DNA from: Shouchella clausii
GTDB taxonomy: Bacteria > Bacillota > Bacilli > Bacillales > Bacillaceae_D
Length of the DNA stretch: 64,000 bases
Assembly (NCBI RefSeq): GCF_002250115.1
Contig: NZ_CP019985.1
Location: forward strand, 3,968,001-4,032,000
Direction of reading: 5' to 3'
The notes beneath the pieces are model-generated. The model did not search any database. It was not told where the DNA came from and worked only from the letters and a program-made list of their open reading frames with translations. Positions within the stretch are counted from its first letter, which is position 1. Each line of letters begins with the position of its first letter. Shown here piece by piece: positions 34,043 to 42,401 of the stretch. A program made the translations under genes and the position numbers.

Positions 34043-34064
34043 AAGCAGGCAGACATGCCTGCTT
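34043..34064. repeat. fumC terminator hairpin, right copy with T tail
   Basis: This is an identical 22-bp copy of 32484-32505, here followed by the T run, as expected of the original fumC terminator. Confidence 0.92.
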
Positions 34065-34134
34065 TTTTTATGGAAGAGCGGACTCAAGGAGGCTGAATCA
34101 AACTGTGCTGGCTCTTCTTTAAACAAGAAAATAC

Positions 34135-34359
34135 TTATTTCTTTTCTTGGCGAATCGCTTTAAAACGCGTTGCTTCAAAAAGTTCTTCCCGATCAACGCT
34201 AAATAATTTTGCAATTAGCTTCGCGATTTCAGCGCTGACTTGGCGCTTGCCCGATTCAATTTGCGACAAATATCCCGCTGAAATCCCTACCTCTTTTGCT
34301 ACTTCCTCAAGGCTATAGCCTTTTTTGGTTCGCAAAATTCGAATGCTACTTTCACTCAT
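34135..34359 (-). CDS. Small XRE-family regulator (74 aa)
   Basis: This is a single helix-turn-helix domain: SIRILRTKKGYSLEEVAKEVGISAGYLS and the recognition region GYLSQIESGKRQVS. It has a short basic tail and no ligand domain. RBS AAGGAGGAAG is close to ATG 34359. It is transcribed away from a second XRE gene 150 bases away. The two may share control. Target unknown. Confidence 0.8.
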   Translation of the reverse strand: MSESSIRILRTKKGYSLEEVAKEVGISAGYLSQIESGKRQVSAEIAKLIAKLFSVDREELFEATRFKAIRQEKK

Positions 34360-34511
34360 CGTTCTTCCTCCTTGAGTTCTTCAATAAACACATCATTACC
34401 TATTTTACTACGCAATCAGCAATTCCTTCAATTCATTTCGCGTATTACTTCTTTATTTTACAGATTGCAAAGTATAATGGAACAAGCTTCAATGAAAGGA
34501 GAATGGACGGC

Positions 34512-34817
34512 ATGTTTGCATCACGATTAAAAGAATGCCGCATTAAAAAGCAGTTGACAATGAAAGAACTGGGCCAAGCGTTAAATATGGCACAATCTAC
34601 AATTTCAGGTTATGAGAATGGCACCAGAAAACCTGACTTAGACAATTTGGCCCGCCTTGCCGACTACTTTAATGTTAGCACTGATTATTTGATAGGCCGA
34701 CTGGACTCAAACGATTCCTTTATACTCCATTCTGATCAGCTCACTAGCGATGAAAAATTGTTTCTAGCAGATTGCTTGCAGCTATACAGAAAACATTGTG
34801 CAACAAACAAGGTATAA
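34512..34817 (+). CDS. XRE-family regulator (101 aa)
   Basis: The N-terminal helix-turn-helix (FASRLKECRIKKQLTMKELG, then MAQSTISGYENGTRKP) is followed by LADYFNVSTDYLIGR. A 30-residue tail carries LTSDEKLFLADCLQLY, a helix often used for dimerisation. The second ATG at 34512 is preferred, about 10 bases from AAAGGAG; ATG at 34503 is one base from it. It is divergent from the smaller XRE gene. Role unknown. Confidence 0.8.
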   Translation: MFASRLKECRIKKQLTMKELGQALNMAQSTISGYENGTRKPDLDNLARLADYFNVSTDYLIGRLDSNDSFILHSDQLTSDEKLFLADCLQLYRKHCATNKV

Positions 34818-34823
34818 ATGAAT

Positions 34824-35015
34824 TTACATGACTTCATCATACGTGTAACGAACTACATATTTATTTGATCGTAGCTTTTTAACTTCAACTAAAGGGCCAA
34901 TTTCATATCCATTCTGCCAATTATCCTCCAATTTCGCTTTTACACAACCAGCTTGAAATTTGGAACGGAAAATTTCTTTATAATAAACCCAGTGGGGTTT
35001 TCGACGTTTGATCAT
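34824..35015 (-). CDS. Hypothetical 63-residue protein
   Basis: This small basic soluble protein (MIKRRKPHWVYYKEIF and a VKKLRSNKYVVRYTYDEV end) has strand-like segments and no membrane helix. The strong GGAGGAG lies 5 bases before ATG. No family recognised. It converges with the XRE gene, leaving 6 bases between stops. Confidence 0.6.
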   Translation of the reverse strand: MIKRRKPHWVYYKEIFRSKFQAGCVKAKLEDNWQNGYEIGPLVEVKKLRSNKYVVRYTYDEVM

Positions 35016-35167
35016 TTTACTCCTCCATTCGTCACATGCGTCATCCTTTTTAGGTTGTCCATTTTTTTCTATTTTATCATAGACAGACGCTTGAATAGAC
35101 GAAATTACCTGGCTTTGACAAAAGTATGTTAAACTAAGCTAAAGCCCGTAAGAAAGGACGTTGCATC

Positions 35168-35899
35168 ATGGCAGGTTTAAATGGACAGTTATCTGAGCTG
35201 AAAATTGAAAGTACATATTTGGCGGAAATGATTCCTTTATCGATCTATAAACCGCCCCATTATACACCGTTAAAATCGTACAGACTCTTGATTTGCCAAG
35301 ATGGCCAAGACTATTTCCGCTTAGGGCGCATTCCGCGCCAAGCGGAGGCATTAATGGAAGAAGGAGATATTGAGGAAGTTGTTATTGTAGGCGCCCCTTA
35401 CCCTTCTGTGCCGACTAGAAGAAAATGGTACCATCCAGAAGGTGAAGACGCCGAAAACTATCGCCGCTTTCTCGCATGTGAGCTACTCCCTTTTCTTGAA
35501 CAAGAAATTTCAACAGAACCACTCCCAGAAGCACGCATACTTGCGGGGGATTCCCTTGCTGCAACCGTGTCGTTGCAAACGGCGCTTGAATATCCAAACA
35601 TTTTCGGAAAAGTTGTGCTCCATTCCCCCTTTGTTTCTGAGCAAGTACTTGAACAAGTAAATCAGTTTTCTAACAGCGACTCGTTAACCATCTACCATGT
35701 AATTGGGCTAGAGGAGACAGAAGTGACTTTAACAAACGGGGATGTAGCTGATTTTTTGACGCCTAACCGCAGATTAAATAAACTGCTTGAACAAGGCCCC
35801 TTTTCGTATACGTACTATGAGTTCCAAGGCAATCATACGTGGACATATTGGCAGAAGGATTTGCCTCGGGCACTACAAACAGTGTTGCCGCTCTCCTAG
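35168..35899 (+). CDS. yjcH: Putative esterase (YjcH)
   Basis: The 243-residue alpha/beta hydrolase belongs to the esterase-D-like group. The nucleophile elbow is ARILAGDSLAATVSL (G-D-S-L-A), the His lies in FQGNHTWTYWQKDLP and the acid probably in the GLEETEV region. There is no signal peptide. Together with yjcG and yjcF downstream it keeps the B. subtilis yjcF-yjcG-yjcH group. ATG is 6 bases from AAAGGACG. Substrate unknown. Confidence 0.82.
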   Translation: MAGLNGQLSELKIESTYLAEMIPLSIYKPPHYTPLKSYRLLICQDGQDYFRLGRIPRQAEALMEEGDIEEVVIVGAPYPSVPTRRKWYHPEGEDAENYRRFLACELLPFLEQEISTEPLPEARILAGDSLAATVSLQTALEYPNIFGKVVLHSPFVSEQVLEQVNQFSNSDSLTIYHVIGLEETEVTLTNGDVADFLTPNRRLNKLLEQGPFSYTYYEFQGNHTWTYWQKDLPRALQTVLPLS

Positions 35900-35992
35900 C
35901 TTACAAGAGAGAGTGCGTGCAATGACATTGAAAAGTGTGTAAACAAGCGAAACCGTTCTGATATCATCTAAAAATCGAGGGGGGTTTTTTAC

Positions 35993-36508
35993 TTGAATTA
36001 CAGCATTGTCATGTTCCCATCCAAACCGTTCCAAGACACGGCAAACGGCTATAGGCGGCGTTATGACGCCCATTACGCAAACATACCGCCACATATTACC
36101 CTAAAAGAACGTTTTTCAATTGCCGAGGAGGAACGACCTAAAATCATTGAGGCATTACGGACCATTGGGAAAAGCCATAAACCAATTGCCATTGACGTTT
36201 ATAAAGTCGACACGTTTTATCCTCAGTCAACAACCATTTATTATAAAATTAAAGAAAACGATGGTTTGCTTGCTCTTTATGAAGCTTTACACTGCGACCC
36301 GTTTCCACGCAAACGGGCGCATCCTGTATTTATTCCCCACATCACCATTGCCCAGGGGCTGCCCCAATCAGAGCATGCTGATATTGTTGGTCAATTGAAA
36401 ATGATCGATGTTTCCCATCAAGAAACAATTGATCGCTTTCAATTGCTCAAACAACTTGACAACGGTTCATGGGCCGTCTATGAAACATTTTTGTTAGAAG
36501 GAGATTAA
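35993..36508 (+). CDS. yjcG: 2H phosphoesterase superfamily protein (YjcG, UPF0477)
   Basis: The 171-residue protein has the two HxT/S motifs of the 2H superfamily: PPHITLKERF near residue 30 and IPHITIAQGL near residue 120. Bacterial members are compared with 2'-5' RNA ligases or cyclic phosphodiesterases, but the substrate of YjcG is not settled. TTG at 35993 follows GAGGGGGG with 8-base spacing. yjcF begins 6 bases after its stop. Confidence 0.85.
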   Translation: MNYSIVMFPSKPFQDTANGYRRRYDAHYANIPPHITLKERFSIAEEERPKIIEALRTIGKSHKPIAIDVYKVDTFYPQSTTIYYKIKENDGLLALYEALHCDPFPRKRAHPVFIPHITIAQGLPQSEHADIVGQLKMIDVSHQETIDRFQLLKQLDNGSWAVYETFLLEGD

Positions 36509-36514
36509 GAAGAA

Positions 36515-36967
36515 ATGACTTATTGTACGAAAGTTGCCGCTACTGAGCAAGAACACTCGGACTGCGCCAATGTACGGCACCATGTATTCATTGAAGAGCA
36601 AGGCGTCTCCCCTTCCATTGAACGGGATCAGTATGACGAGTCCGCTACACACATCATTATGTACGACGGAAAAACACCGATTGGTACAGGGCGTGTCCGC
36701 TTATTGACTCATAACGAGGCTAAAATTGAACGGGTTTGTGTGATCAAAGAAAAGCGCCGGTCAGGGGCAGGGAAACAATTGATGACGGCGCTTGAGGAAG
36801 CGAGCGCGAGAATGGGAGCAAAAGCAGCAAAGCTCAATGCCCAAACACACGCGAGCTATTTTTATGAAAAGCTTGGTTATACAGTAACTTCCCCTGAATT
36901 TATCGATGCTGGCATTCCCCATGTCACGATGAGCAAACCGCTTAAATTAGGCTTAATAGCTGACTGA
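36515..36967 (+). CDS. yjcF: GNAT-family N-acetyltransferase (YjcF)
   Basis: The 150-residue GNAT protein has VRHHVFIEEQGVSPSIERDQ near the start. The acetyl-CoA loop is ERVCVIKEKRRSGAGKQLM (R/Q-x-x-G-x-G/A pattern), and the C-terminal end is ASYFYEKLGYTVTSPEFIDAGIPH. The substrate is unknown. It is last in the yjcH-yjcG-yjcF run. Confidence 0.85.
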   Translation: MTYCTKVAATEQEHSDCANVRHHVFIEEQGVSPSIERDQYDESATHIIMYDGKTPIGTGRVRLLTHNEAKIERVCVIKEKRRSGAGKQLMTALEEASARMGAKAAKLNAQTHASYFYEKLGYTVTSPEFIDAGIPHVTMSKPLKLGLIAD

Positions 36968-36989
36968 TAGCTGGAGATAGAGTCTCCAG

Positions 36990-38036
36990 CTATTGTTCTA
37001 TTCGCTTCTCTTGCACAGATTTCCGTTTTCCTTCCATCGTTAAAGGCTGATCGCGGCGGTCGTCAATGCGAATCGACGTTGCCGTCCTCAAGGCTCCTTG
37101 TTCAAACGGCGCTTCATGGATTTTCTGGATCACTTCAAACAACACAGTCAGCTCTGCCTCAATCAACGTGCTCATAGGCGTAAGCTCGTAACGGATTTGC
37201 TTTTCCTTCTCATAGTGATCAAGCACTTGTTGGATATATGCTACATAAGCGCTAACGCTTGTCGAGGAAGTACCAATTGGAATGATCGATATGTCTGCAA
37301 TTGCCATTCTCTTGTTCTCCTTTAGCGGAAGCCTCCGCTTTTTTATGTTTTCTGGAAAAGCTAAATAGCCTAACTGTTGATAGGCGGCAATCGCGCATTG
37401 AAGATGGTTCTCGTCAGGCTCTTTCGTTGTCACATGAAGTTGCAACCAGTAAGAAAGAACTAAAACGATCTTTTCAAGCCCTTTTAGCCACGGCTTGCGG
37501 TGAAAAAGTTGATAAAGGACAACGGCAGCCAGAGCCGCATAGGAGGAAACCATTAGCGCTTGTTGTATTGGCGTAAACAAAGAAAGGCTTCCACTTAGAA
37601 GGAAGACACTTAAAAAATAAACGACAACTAGCCCAGTGGAACAACCACGGTTGCGAATATCCGCTCTTTTTATCGCCTGTAACCGTTCCGTACAAATGCG
37701 CCCTTTTGCACTAAACACTTTATGTTCTGCGCCATGGTACTTTTTTAACGGCTCAGGAAATAGAAAATGCCCGGCAAACAATAAATAAAATATTGTATAA
37801 ACAGGAAACCCATTCCAGCTGCTTGGAACGATTTTGGGCACAATAATTAAACACAGCAGGGCGAGAATGAGTGCGACAAACCGAAATGGCATGGTTTTCA
37901 CAATCAGTTTGCCAGCTTGGAAATAGGCTTGCATTCCGACTGGCTTTCCCCATGAATGCAGCTTGCCCTGTTCATCATAGTATGCACAAGCCAAAAAGCC
38001 TGCCCCGCTGTAAAAAATCCCCGCATTAAACGACAT
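36990..38036 (-). CDS. DUF1385 membrane domain fused in frame to MTH1187-type thiamine-binding domain
   Basis: The 348-residue product has two parts. Residues 1-240 are a DUF1385 (YqhQ-like) membrane domain: a short beta start, two helices, the signature KYHGAEHKVFSAKG, a Cys at NRGCSTG, and two more helices. Residues 244-348 (from ATG 37307) are a complete MTH1187/YqgV-type domain: MAIADISIIPIGTSSTSVS and YELTPMSTLIEAEL, a family known to bind thiamine. A good Shine-Dalgarno (AAAGGAG, 9 bases) precedes ATG 37307, so a free MTH1187 protein may also be made. It is last in the thiamine operon. ATG 38036 lies 4 bases after the previous stop. Confidence 0.78.
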   Translation of the reverse strand: MSFNAGIFYSGAGFLACAYYDEQGKLHSWGKPVGMQAYFQAGKLIVKTMPFRFVALILALLCLIIVPKIVPSSWNGFPVYTIFYLLFAGHFLFPEPLKKYHGAEHKVFSAKGRICTERLQAIKRADIRNRGCSTGLVVVYFLSVFLLSGSLSLFTPIQQALMVSSYAALAAVVLYQLFHRKPWLKGLEKIVLVLSYWLQLHVTTKEPDENHLQCAIAAYQQLGYLAFPENIKKRRLPLKENKRMAIADISIIPIGTSSTSVSAYVAYIQQVLDHYEKEKQIRYELTPMSTLIEAELTVLFEVIQKIHEAPFEQGALRTATSIRIDDRRDQPLTMEGKRKSVQEKRIEQ

Positions 38037-38040
38037 GCCG

Positions 38041-38598
38041 CTAATCCGCAAGCAACTCACCTAATTCCACCGTTTTTACCCAATGCTGAACATTTTTGGC
38101 GCTACCAAAAGCAGGTGCTTCAAAAGTGGCGTCTTCCATCGTCAACGCTTCATGGTTCGTCCATGTATGTAGGACAGAAACGGTGATGTTCTCGGCAGAA
38201 GCAGGCAACGGTTGGACAATCGTGCCCTTCGTGCCAATGCTTTGATGTTCTGCCATTTCCGTCGGATATGCAAAAATGATCCCGTTTTCGACACGCTCGC
38301 CTTTATAGCGATGTTGTTCTTCTGTATCAAGGACTGCCTCGCCAACTTCCACTTCGTCTGCCCCAGTAAAGGCAATGCCAATATAGTCGGTTCCATACAT
38401 GCCTTCTGCTGGCATTTGCGGCCAGCTCCATTCAAGTGACAATGTACCGTCTTCTCCTCGTTCAGCTACTAGTTCAATTTCAGCTTTCAGCTGTTCATTT
38501 GTCATCGTTTCTTCTTGATTCAAGTAATATATACCGCTCAGAGCGATCGCGATCATTAAAATGACCGGCAATATTAATACGACTATATGCTTTCTCAA
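38041..38598 (-). CDS. Membrane-anchored ectodomain protein in the thi operon
   Basis: The 185-residue product has one N-terminal helix (HIVVLILPVILMIAIALSGIY) and an outside domain of about 155 residues that is acidic and beta-rich (for example LSLEWSWPQMPAEG, GTDYIGIAFTGAD). No family recognised. The start TTG at 38598 overlaps the thiD stop by four bases (TTGA) with AAGGGGG about 6 bases before it, so it is coupled to thiD. The DUF1385 fusion starts 4 bases after its stop. Operon position suggests a thiamine-related surface role. Confidence 0.7.
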   Translation of the reverse strand: MRKHIVVLILPVILMIAIALSGIYYLNQEETMTNEQLKAEIELVAERGEDGTLSLEWSWPQMPAEGMYGTDYIGIAFTGADEVEVGEAVLDTEEQHRYKGERVENGIIFAYPTEMAEHQSIGTKGTIVQPLPASAENITVSVLHTWTNHEALTMEDATFEAPAFGSAKNVQHWVKTVELGELLAD

Positions 38599-39413
38599 TT
38601 GCAACCCCCTTCTTGGCCAAGGCGGCGATAAGCAGCATGGTCCGTCGGGCCGATTCCGGCTCCTAATGGAATTCCTTCCGAAATCGCGGCAGTCACATAT
38701 GCTTTCGCTTTTTTAGCTGCTTCGATTGGCTTTGCCCCTTTTGCGAGTTCTGCTGCTATCGCTGAAGCAAACGTACAACCAGTCCCATGAGTATGCTTTC
38801 TGTCTAGCCGTTTTGCCTTTAACTCAAAAAAAGCTTGGCCATCGTAGCATAAATCAATTGCTTCCCCTTGTGGCAAATGGCCGCCTTTCAAAATGACCAG
38901 CTTAGGCCCCATTTTATGCAATTGTACCGCGGCTGCTTTCATTTCAGCAATGGTTTTACATTCTGGTTTATTAAGAAGCATGGCCGTTTCAGGCAAATTA
39001 GGCGTAAAAACAGTCGCAAGTGGCAAAAGCTTCTGTATAAGCACCTGTTGGCCTTTTGCGGAAAGAAGCGCTGTTCCACTTGTTGAGGCCAGGACGGGAT
39101 CAACGACAATGTTAGCCACTCGATACGTTTTTGCCAATTCAGCCACCGTCGTAACAATGTCTGCATTGACCAACATGCCTGTTTTGATGACATGAGCTCC
39201 AATATCACTTAATACCGCTTCGATTTGGTCCCGTACGAGTGAAGCGTCAAGTTCTTGCCACGATTGTACGCCAGTTGTATTTTGGGCTGTAATAGCAGTA
39301 ATGGCAGTAGCAGCATAAACGCCAAGCTCTTGACACGTTTTTATATCTGCTTGAATGCCGGCACCGCCGCTGGAATCTGAACCAGCGACGGAGAGGACTG
39401 TTGGAATGGGCAT
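38595..39413 (-). CDS. thiD: Hydroxymethylpyrimidine / phosphomethylpyrimidine kinase
   Basis: This enzyme phosphorylates the thiamine pyrimidine moiety (HMP to HMP-P to HMP-PP). The 272-residue ribokinase-fold protein has VAGSDSSGGAGIQADIKT, IKTGMLVNADIV, VVDPVLASTSG, LVILKGGHLPQGEAID and THGTGCTFASAIAAEL, the last holding the catalytic Asp/Gly loop region. It shares the riboswitch-controlled transcript with thiE, S, G and O. Confidence 0.93.
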   Translation of the reverse strand: MPIPTVLSVAGSDSSGGAGIQADIKTCQELGVYAATAITAITAQNTTGVQSWQELDASLVRDQIEAVLSDIGAHVIKTGMLVNADIVTTVAELAKTYRVANIVVDPVLASTSGTALLSAKGQQVLIQKLLPLATVFTPNLPETAMLLNKPECKTIAEMKAAAVQLHKMGPKLVILKGGHLPQGEAIDLCYDGQAFFELKAKRLDRKHTHGTGCTFASAIAAELAKGAKPIEAAKKAKAYVTAAISEGIPLGAGIGPTDHAAYRRLGQEGGCN

Positions 39414-39433
39414 CAGTACGCCTCCTTCTCTAA

Positions 39434-40540
39434 CTACGAAAAACGTTCTGGATCAAAAAGGGCAATTGGTACAGGCGGCTCTTGCCCAGCCAACTGCGCA
39501 CTCGCCACTTTTGCCGTAATGGCGCTTAATAAAATGCCGTTCCGGTAATGGCCACAAGCCATAAAAACGCGGGGATGGTTGCGGAGAAAACCGATAAGCG
39601 GATAACCGTCTTGTGTCGCCGGCCTAAGGCCAGCCCATTTATGAAACGGCGTAAGTTCAGCTAAAAAGGGCACTATCTTATGGTTCCAATTTGTGAGGCG
39701 GCGAATGCCTTTGTCGGTAATTTCTGTTTGAAAGCCAGCAATATCTTCTGATGCACCATTAACAAGTGTGCCATTTGCTTTTGGGACAAGATACCCTTGG
39801 CTTGTGTATAAAATGTGGCGAACACGGCCTGGTTCAATGTTATAAGCACAAATCTGCCCTCTTATTGGATAAATAGGCAAGTTAAGGTCAAGCTGGCTTT
39901 CTAGCTCTTTCGCCCATGCACCTGTCGCCACAACGAGCTGGTCTGCTGTAAAACGTTGCCCTGAAGCGCTTTGTAGCTCGATATGGGGCTCTGTTTTCAC
40001 GAGCGAAACGTGTTTGAGCTGCTCATAAATGTGGACGCCGCGATTTCTGCAAGCCTGTTGCAACGCCTTTACATAATCAGGCGCGTAGACATGAGCTTCT
40101 TCTGGATAGTGGATCGCACCAATCATGTCTTCAGCAAGCTCAGGCTCTTTCTTCTTTAACTCTTCGGGTGTCAATACGTCGACTTTGGCCCCAAATTCCT
40201 CTTGCCATGCTTTTCTGGTGGCAAGTGACAACAAATCAGCTTCATGATAAACACAATGAAGACTCCCTGATTCTGTAAATTCAAACGTCATGCCTGACTC
40301 TTGCTTTATTAACGCTTGCCATTCTTTAAAGGTGCGCAAACTCGCTAAACAAAGGCGAAAAAAATCATCTGGATCCTCGCCAATTTCAGAATACGGGGCA
40401 AGCATGCCTGCAGCTGCGCCAGATGCCTGCCCGCCGCAAGTGTTTATTTCTAGGACAGAAACGGCCTTGCCGTCCATTGCTAACTGAAAAGCAACAGACA
40501 GCCCAATAACGCCGCCTCCTAAAACAATTGTATGCTCCAT
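39434..40540 (-). CDS. thiO: Glycine oxidase
   Basis: This FAD enzyme oxidises glycine to the imine used for the thiazole ring. The 368-residue protein begins with the dinucleotide fold VLGGGVIGLSVAFQLA and has SGAAAGMLAPYSE, YPIRGQICAYN, WAGLRPATQDGYPLIG and a HYRNGILLSAITA end typical of ThiO. It starts 5 bases after the thiG stop and is followed by thiD after about 20 bases. Confidence 0.92.
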   Translation of the reverse strand: MEHTIVLGGGVIGLSVAFQLAMDGKAVSVLEINTCGGQASGAAAGMLAPYSEIGEDPDDFFRLCLASLRTFKEWQALIKQESGMTFEFTESGSLHCVYHEADLLSLATRKAWQEEFGAKVDVLTPEELKKKEPELAEDMIGAIHYPEEAHVYAPDYVKALQQACRNRGVHIYEQLKHVSLVKTEPHIELQSASGQRFTADQLVVATGAWAKELESQLDLNLPIYPIRGQICAYNIEPGRVRHILYTSQGYLVPKANGTLVNGASEDIAGFQTEITDKGIRRLTNWNHKIVPFLAELTPFHKWAGLRPATQDGYPLIGFLRNHPRVFMACGHYRNGILLSAITAKVASAQLAGQEPPVPIALFDPERFS

Positions 40541-40545
40541 TTTGA

Positions 40546-41337
40546 CTACCCCTTACTGTGACTGGACAATAAATGGTCAAGCTGGCTGCTTGCTGTCGCA
40601 TAGCGCTTCATCGGAATGCGCCCTGCTTCGTAGGACAGCAAACCGGCTTCAATCGCTTGTTTCATTGCCAGCGCCATTTTTACTGGATCCTTTGCTTTAG
40701 CTACTGCCGTATTCATTAATACTCCATCTGCTCCTAATTCCATTGCCTTGGCGACATCGCTTGCAGAACCGAGGCCAGCATCGACAATGATCGGTACAGA
40801 AGCATCCTCGACAATTACGCCAAGGTTATACGGGTTTAATATACCAAGGCCTGTGCCAATTGGAGAAGCCCCAGGCATAACTGCGGCTGCGCCGGCTTCC
40901 TCCAGCTTTTTGCAAAGAATTGGGTCATCTGATGTATACGGCAATACAGTAAAGCCTTCTTTTGCTAAAGCTTCTGTTGCTTTTAATGTCTCAATCGGAT
41001 CAGGCAAAAGCGTTTTTTCAGATACGCTAATTTCGACTTTGATCCAATCGCTCAGCCCAGCCGCTCGAGCCAAACGAGCAATGCGGATTGCCTCTTCAGC
41101 GTTGTTCGCTCCTGATGTATTTGGCAAGTATTGAAAAGTGCGCCCTTCTAAATGCTGTAAAATCGCATCCTCATCAGGATGTTCTAAGTTAATACGGCGA
41201 ATGGCAAACGTTAAAACCTCCGCTCCGGAGGCTTTAATCGCTTCATTTTGAACAACCGGGTTTGGATAACGGCCAGTCCCAATGAAAAACCGCGATGACA
41301 GCGTTTTTCCGCCAATGACAAGTGGTGCTTTTTTCAT
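40546..41337 (-). CDS. thiG: Thiazole synthase
   Basis: This protein builds the thiazole phosphate from dehydroglycine, deoxyxylulose phosphate and ThiS thiocarboxylate. The 263-residue TIM-barrel protein has [40 protein letters not shown] (catalytic Lys), [20 protein letters not shown] and [21 protein letters not shown] at 41337 is just after thiS. Confidence 0.93.
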   Translation of the reverse strand: MKKAPLVIGGKTLSSRFFIGTGRYPNPVVQNEAIKASGAEVLTFAIRRINLEHPDEDAILQHLEGRTFQYLPNTSGANNAEEAIRIARLARAAGLSDWIKVEISVSEKTLLPDPIETLKATEALAKEGFTVLPYTSDDPILCKKLEEAGAAAVMPGASPIGTGLGILNPYNLGVIVEDASVPIIVDAGLGSASDVAKAMELGADGVLMNTAVAKAKDPVKMALAMKQAIEAGLLSYEAGRIPMKRYATASSQLDHLLSSHSKG

Positions 41338-41339
41338 GT

Positions 41340-41537
41340 TTATCCTCCCCCTACGAAATGGACTAGCTCAATTTTCATTCCTTCGCTCAAAGAAGTGGCC
41401 TCCCAGTCAACACGGTCAATAATCGTCCCGTTGACTTCCGCCACCACTAGTTGGCTCGCTAAGCCAAATTCAGAAACAAGTTCGCTCAGCGTTGTGCTTT
41501 CTGCAATTCGTTCTTCACCATTTACGACTAATCTCAT
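41340..41537 (-). CDS. thiS: Sulfur carrier protein ThiS
   Basis: This 65-residue ubiquitin-like carrier ends VGGG; the terminal Gly is adenylated by ThiF and converted to thiocarboxylate. The start [10 protein letters not shown] and the [13 protein letters not shown] core fit the family. Its ATG overlaps the thiE stop (ATGA). The activating enzyme ThiF is encoded separately at 51215-52228. Confidence 0.9.
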   Translation of the reverse strand: MRLVVNGEERIAESTTLSELVSEFGLASQLVVAEVNGTIIDRVDWEATSLSEGMKIELVHFVGGG

Positions 41538-42163
41538 TGACTTGCCTCCTCCATCGCCGCGAGCAACGCTTGACTAGCTGCTTTCACGTCACGGGCAGCA
41601 ACAATTTCGGTTATAACGCAAACGGCTTCAGCCCCAGCCTCGATCACTTCACGGACATTATGGCGCTTGATACCGCCTATTGCCACAAACGGAATCGTCA
41701 CATGTTCCTTAACTTCGCGAATATATGCAGTTGTAACTGGGTCTACTACATCCGCTTTGCTGTTTGTTGGAAAAATCGGACCGACGCCAATATAATCGGC
41801 TCCGTTCTTTTCAGCTTCAAGTGCCTCTTCTAGCTTGTGGGTAGAAACGCCAATGATTTTGTCTGGCCCCAGCAATTTTCTTACTTCTGGAAGGGGCAAA
41901 TCATCTTGCCCAACATGGACGCCGCTTGCGTCGACGGCAAGGGCGACATCGATATGGTCATTGACAATAAACGGAATTCCATAATTGGCCGCAAGCTTTT
42001 TTAGCCTACGGGCTTTTTCCAACACAGCCTTTTTGCTGCTCGTTTTATCACGAAGCTGAATAATGTCAACCCCACCTTGGATGGCTTCTTCCATCACTTC
42101 TACGACATCGCGTCCAGGATGGAATTCCTCTCCTGTGATCGCGTAAAGTCGAAAAGGCTTCAT
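41534..42163 (-). CDS. thiE: Thiamine-phosphate synthase
   Basis: This enzyme joins HMP-PP and thiazole phosphate to thiamine phosphate. The 209-residue TIM barrel has QGGVDIIQLRDKTSSKK, FIVNDHIDVALAVDASGVHVGQDD, GVSTHKLEEA, YIGVGPIFPTNSKADV and FVAIGGIKRHNV. The start ATG at 42163 follows AAAGGAG with 8-base spacing. It is the first gene after the TPP riboswitch. Confidence 0.93.
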   Translation of the reverse strand: MKPFRLYAITGEEFHPGRDVVEVMEEAIQGGVDIIQLRDKTSSKKAVLEKARRLKKLAANYGIPFIVNDHIDVALAVDASGVHVGQDDLPLPEVRKLLGPDKIIGVSTHKLEEALEAEKNGADYIGVGPIFPTNSKADVVDPVTTAYIREVKEHVTIPFVAIGGIKRHNVREVIEAGAEAVCVITEIVAARDVKAASQALLAAMEEASQ

Positions 42164-42181
42164 GTTGTTCACTCCTTTTGC

Positions 42182-42214
42182 AAAATAAAAAGGCCAAAGC
42201 GAGAAGCTTCGGCC
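42182..42214 (-). terminator. Expression-platform terminator of the TPP riboswitch
   Basis: GGCCGAAGC and GCTTTGGCC pair around TTCTC, followed on the minus strand by TTTTTATTTTG, 19 bases before the thiE start. When TPP is bound, this stem should form and stop transcription. Confidence 0.85.
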
Positions 42215-42249
42215 ACATGCAAGCATGTCATTCAATCACTGCAAACCGA

Positions 42250-42342
42250 CTTCCCTCCGCTGGCATCACCCAGATCAGGTTATTAGGGTAAAAGAAATGC
42301 GTTCTAATTCTCAGCCTAACTTCATTAGGCACCCCTAGTCTT
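42250..42342 (-). promoter_or_regulatory. TPP riboswitch (THI box)
   Basis: On the minus strand the aptamer reads ACTAGGGGTGCC, then GGCTGAGA, ACCCTAATAACCTGATCTGG and GTGATGCCAGCGGAGGGAA. These are the conserved elements of the TPP riboswitch in order, including the CTGAGA and ACCTGATCTGG boxes. It controls the thiE-S-G-O-D operon and the two genes beyond. Confidence 0.95.
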
Positions 42343-42401
42343 TCTATTTCATTATCGCATACATCGATCCATTTGCAAAAACAAAAGTCGCTCTTTAGTC
42401 G

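Noticed and set aside
37324-37339. Terminator between the DUF1385 and MTH1187 domains
   Set aside because: The AGCGGA/TCCGCT stem has its T run on the plus strand only; on the coding strand it is followed by AAAGGAG, so it would not stop the operon.
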